A stretch of DNA of 5,616 nt from Peptoclostridium sp965368085 (GTDB taxonomy: Bacteria; Bacillota; Clostridia; Peptostreptococcales; Peptostreptococcaceae). The position numbers and the translations under genes are program-made. The notes beneath the pieces were generated by a model. That model was given only the letters and a program-made list of their open reading frames with translations. It had not been told where the DNA came from and ran no database searches. Shown in pieces: positions 4,548 through 5,616 of this stretch. The stretch is from NCBI GenBank assembly GCA_965368085.1, contig CBDULP010000042.1, positions 1 to 5,616 of the forward strand, given 5' to 3'. Every line of letters starts with the position of its first letter. Positions within the stretch are counted from its first letter, which is position 1.

Positions 4548-4650
4548 GAGGCGAGTGCTAAAAGAGATGCACTGCAGACATGTCGGCAGGCAATTAGGGT
4601 GGTACCGCGAAATTATTCGCCCCTGAACATATAGTTCAGGGGCATTTTTT
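4548..4650 (+). promoter_or_regulatory. Truncated second T-box (no Stem I or specifier)
   Basis: A partial duplicate of the 3' part of the preceding T-box. Positions 4548-4650 align with 4397-4502 through GAGGC, a hairpin with an AAAAGAGA-containing loop, Stem III, GGCAATT, the core AGGGTGGTACCGCG (4596-4609) and the attenuator. Only 45 nt separate it from the first terminator, so Stem I with its specifier codon is absent. The hairpin arms differ from the first copy but still pair: AGTGC/GCACT and CTGC/GCAG here, against AAG-GCC/GGC-CTT and CCTT/AAGG there. That suggests maintained structure rather than decay. It could respond to any uncharged acceptor end, work together with the first element, or act only as a second terminator. 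Confidence 0.85.
4619..4650 (+). terminator. Attenuator of the truncated T-box
   Basis: A 10-bp stem, GCCCCTGAAC/GTTCAGGGGC, has a 5-nt loop, one A, then six T. It is nearly identical in both arms to the first attenuator. Transcription of the ilv genes must pass both. Confidence 0.92.
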
Positions 4651-4710
4651 ATTATACTGCCATATATGCGGGGGGGTAGGTGCTATTCCAGGAACTACTG
4701 CACGCGAAAA

Positions 4711-4731
4711 TATTGTACATAATATACAATA
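4711..4731. repeat. Inverted repeat between T-box and ilvN
   Basis: TATTGTA (4711-4717) and TACAATA (4725-4731) form a 7-bp inverted repeat with a 7-nt spacer, 79 bp before the ilvN start. No T-run follows, and no -35 is convincingly placed for a promoter here. It might be an operator or a weak RNA hairpin; AT-rich coincidence is possible. Confidence 0.3.
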
Positions 4732-4810
4732 TACAAAAAAGCGGATGTTGTGAATAAGATTATGTGCTAGTGGTTTTAAAATTGTGAAAATATGAAAAGG
4801 GGTGTAGAGC

Positions 4811-5053
4811 ATGGCCAGGAGTTTTGAAATAAGGGCAGAAAACGGAGTGGAATCGCTACTGAGGATTGTTGGAATACTCAAGAGAAAAAGGTTTGACATA
4901 AAAAACGTCAACATGGAGCATGTGGAGGGGATGGCTTCAAGCCTCATGATAACTCTTGGTGATGACTCTGAATACGCACCTGAATATGCAATGAAACACG
5001 TTAAAAAACTTTTTGGAATATCAGAAATAAAAGAAATCAAGGGGGAAAACTAA
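4811..5053 (+). CDS. ilvN: Short ACT-domain regulatory subunit of acetolactate synthase (IlvN/IlvM type)
   Basis: An 80-aa protein made of one ACT domain. It begins with strand ARSFEIRAENGVESLLRIVG, typical of the acetolactate synthase small subunit, followed by an RFDIKNVNME strand and a SSLMITL strand. Classical IlvN is about 160 aa with a second C-terminal domain, so this is the short form, closer in length to E. coli IlvM. It should bind the large catalytic subunit IlvB and tune its activity and feedback by branched-chain amino acids. The catalytic subunit is not in the window upstream, though it could lie downstream of ilvC. AAAGGGGTG, 6-7 nt before the ATG, fixes the start. It is the first gene after the tandem T-boxes, and its stop lies one base before the ilvC start, so the two are cotranscribed. 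Confidence 0.85.
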   Translation: MARSFEIRAENGVESLLRIVGILKRKRFDIKNVNMEHVEGMASSLMITLGDDSEYAPEYAMKHVKKLFGISEIKEIKGEN

Positions 5054-5054
5054 A

Positions 5055-5616
5055 ATGGCAAAAATGTATTATGAAAAAGACGGAGACTTCAATGTAATAA
5101 AGGACAAAAAAGTGGCGATAATAGGATACGGAAGCCAGGGCCACGCCCATGCGCTAAACCTCAAGGAAAGCGGAGCGGACGTTGTGATAGGACTTCACAA
5201 GGGCAGCAAGTCTACAGAAAAGGCGAGACAAGACGGGTTCGAAGTATACGAAGTTGCAGAAGCCGCAAAGATGGCAAATGTGGTAATGCTGCTTATCCCG
5301 GACGAGAAGCAAAGACAGGTTTACGAGCAGAGTATAAAGGACAACCTTGATGAAGGCGACGCGCTTGCATTCGCGCACGGATTCAACGTCCACTTCACTC
5401 AGATCACGCCTCCTGAAAACGTGGACGTGTTCATGGCAGCTCCAAAGGGGCCTGGACACCTTGTAAGAAGGGTATACACGGAAGGCGGAGGAGTTCCGGC
5501 CCTTATAGCCGTACACCAGGACTACACTGGAAAGGCGAGAGACCTTGCAATGTCTTATACCATAGGAATAGGATCTGCAAGAGCAGGGGTGCTTGAGACA
5601 ACTTTCAAGGAAGAGA
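5055..5616 (+). CDS. ilvC: Ketol-acid reductoisomerase (IlvC), 3' end outside window
   Basis: The first 187 residues of a class I KARI, which converts acetolactate or acetohydroxybutyrate to the dihydroxy acid in valine, leucine and isoleucine synthesis using NAD(P)H and Mg2+. The Rossmann signature GYGSQGHAHA is at residues 24-33. The cofactor loop reads GLHKGSKS (46-53), retaining the serines associated with NADPH phosphate binding but with His48 where Arg is common. The catalytic histidine lies in FAHGF (His108), and AAPKGPGHLVRR at 128-139 is typical. The window stops at ETTFKEE, just before the DLFGEQ segment that carries the metal ligands in this family. GGGGG at 5041-5045 within the end of ilvN serves as ribosome binding site. 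Base composition is somewhat more GC-rich than the preceding genes. Confidence 0.97.
   Translation, partial: MAKMYYEKDGDFNVIKDKKVAIIGYGSQGHAHALNLKESGADVVIGLHKGSKSTEKARQDGFEVYEVAEAAKMANVVMLLIPDEKQRQVYEQSIKDNLDEGDALAFAHGFNVHFTQITPPENVDVFMAAPKGPGHLVRRVYTEGGGVPALIAVHQDYTGKARDLAMSYTIGIGSARAGVLETTFKEE

Noticed and set aside
4666..4722. 18-codon ATG ORF between the T-boxes and ilvN as a leader peptide
   Set aside because: No ribosome binding site, not rich in branched-chain residues, and no attenuator after it. Control is already explained by the T-boxes.
4636..5040. Minus-strand 134-codon ORF opposite ilvN
   Set aside because: Antisense to the T-box attenuator and the ACT-domain gene, with no start signal or recognisable features.
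5154..5516. Minus-strand 120-codon ORF inside ilvC
   Set aside because: Shadow of the clearly recognised ketol-acid reductoisomerase frame.

Overview
The window looks like a chromosomal piece of a low-to-moderate GC Gram-positive anaerobe of the Clostridia. Supporting signs are ATA- and AGA-rich codon use, strong AGGAGG ribosome binding sites, a dense tRNA cluster with encoded CCA ends, and T-box riboswitches carrying the AGGGTGGTACCGCG core. The species cannot be fixed from sequence alone.

Layout. Positions 1-618 hold the end of a tRNA operon: a partial CAT tRNA (probably Met), then Pro-TGG, His-GTG, Lys-TTT, Cys-GCA, Leu-TAG and Arg-ACG, closed by a terminator. A small GIY-YIG domain protein (709-966) and a large membrane protein of the 'conserved TM helix' mechanosensitive-channel-like group (1198-2685) follow, each with its own terminator. 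From 2853 to 4109 there is a minus-strand unit. It has a consensus promoter, a complete T-box leader with an inferred isoleucine specifier (ATC) and its own terminator, a structured 5' UTR, three homologous 54-57 aa peptide genes in tandem, a 14-codon ORF, and a terminator. Across a 77-bp AT-rich gap a divergent plus-strand promoter drives a T-box with an inferred valine specifier (GTA). A second, truncated T-box follows that keeps only the 3' antiterminator/terminator part. Then come an 80-aa ACT-domain protein (acetolactate synthase regulatory subunit type) and ilvC (ketol-acid reductoisomerase), which runs off the window.

How it fits together. The divergent pair appears to respond to branched-chain aminoacyl-tRNA supply. 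The plus-strand arm makes branched-chain amino acids when tRNA-Val is uncharged. The minus-strand arm should make a set of small unrecognised peptides when tRNA-Ile is uncharged. None of the three larger peptides contains a single isoleucine, which suits translation under isoleucine starvation, whereas the terminal 14-codon ORF has three. No modification enzyme, protease or exporter is encoded next to the peptides, so their function is open. This T-box-controlled peptide array is the most unusual thing in the window.
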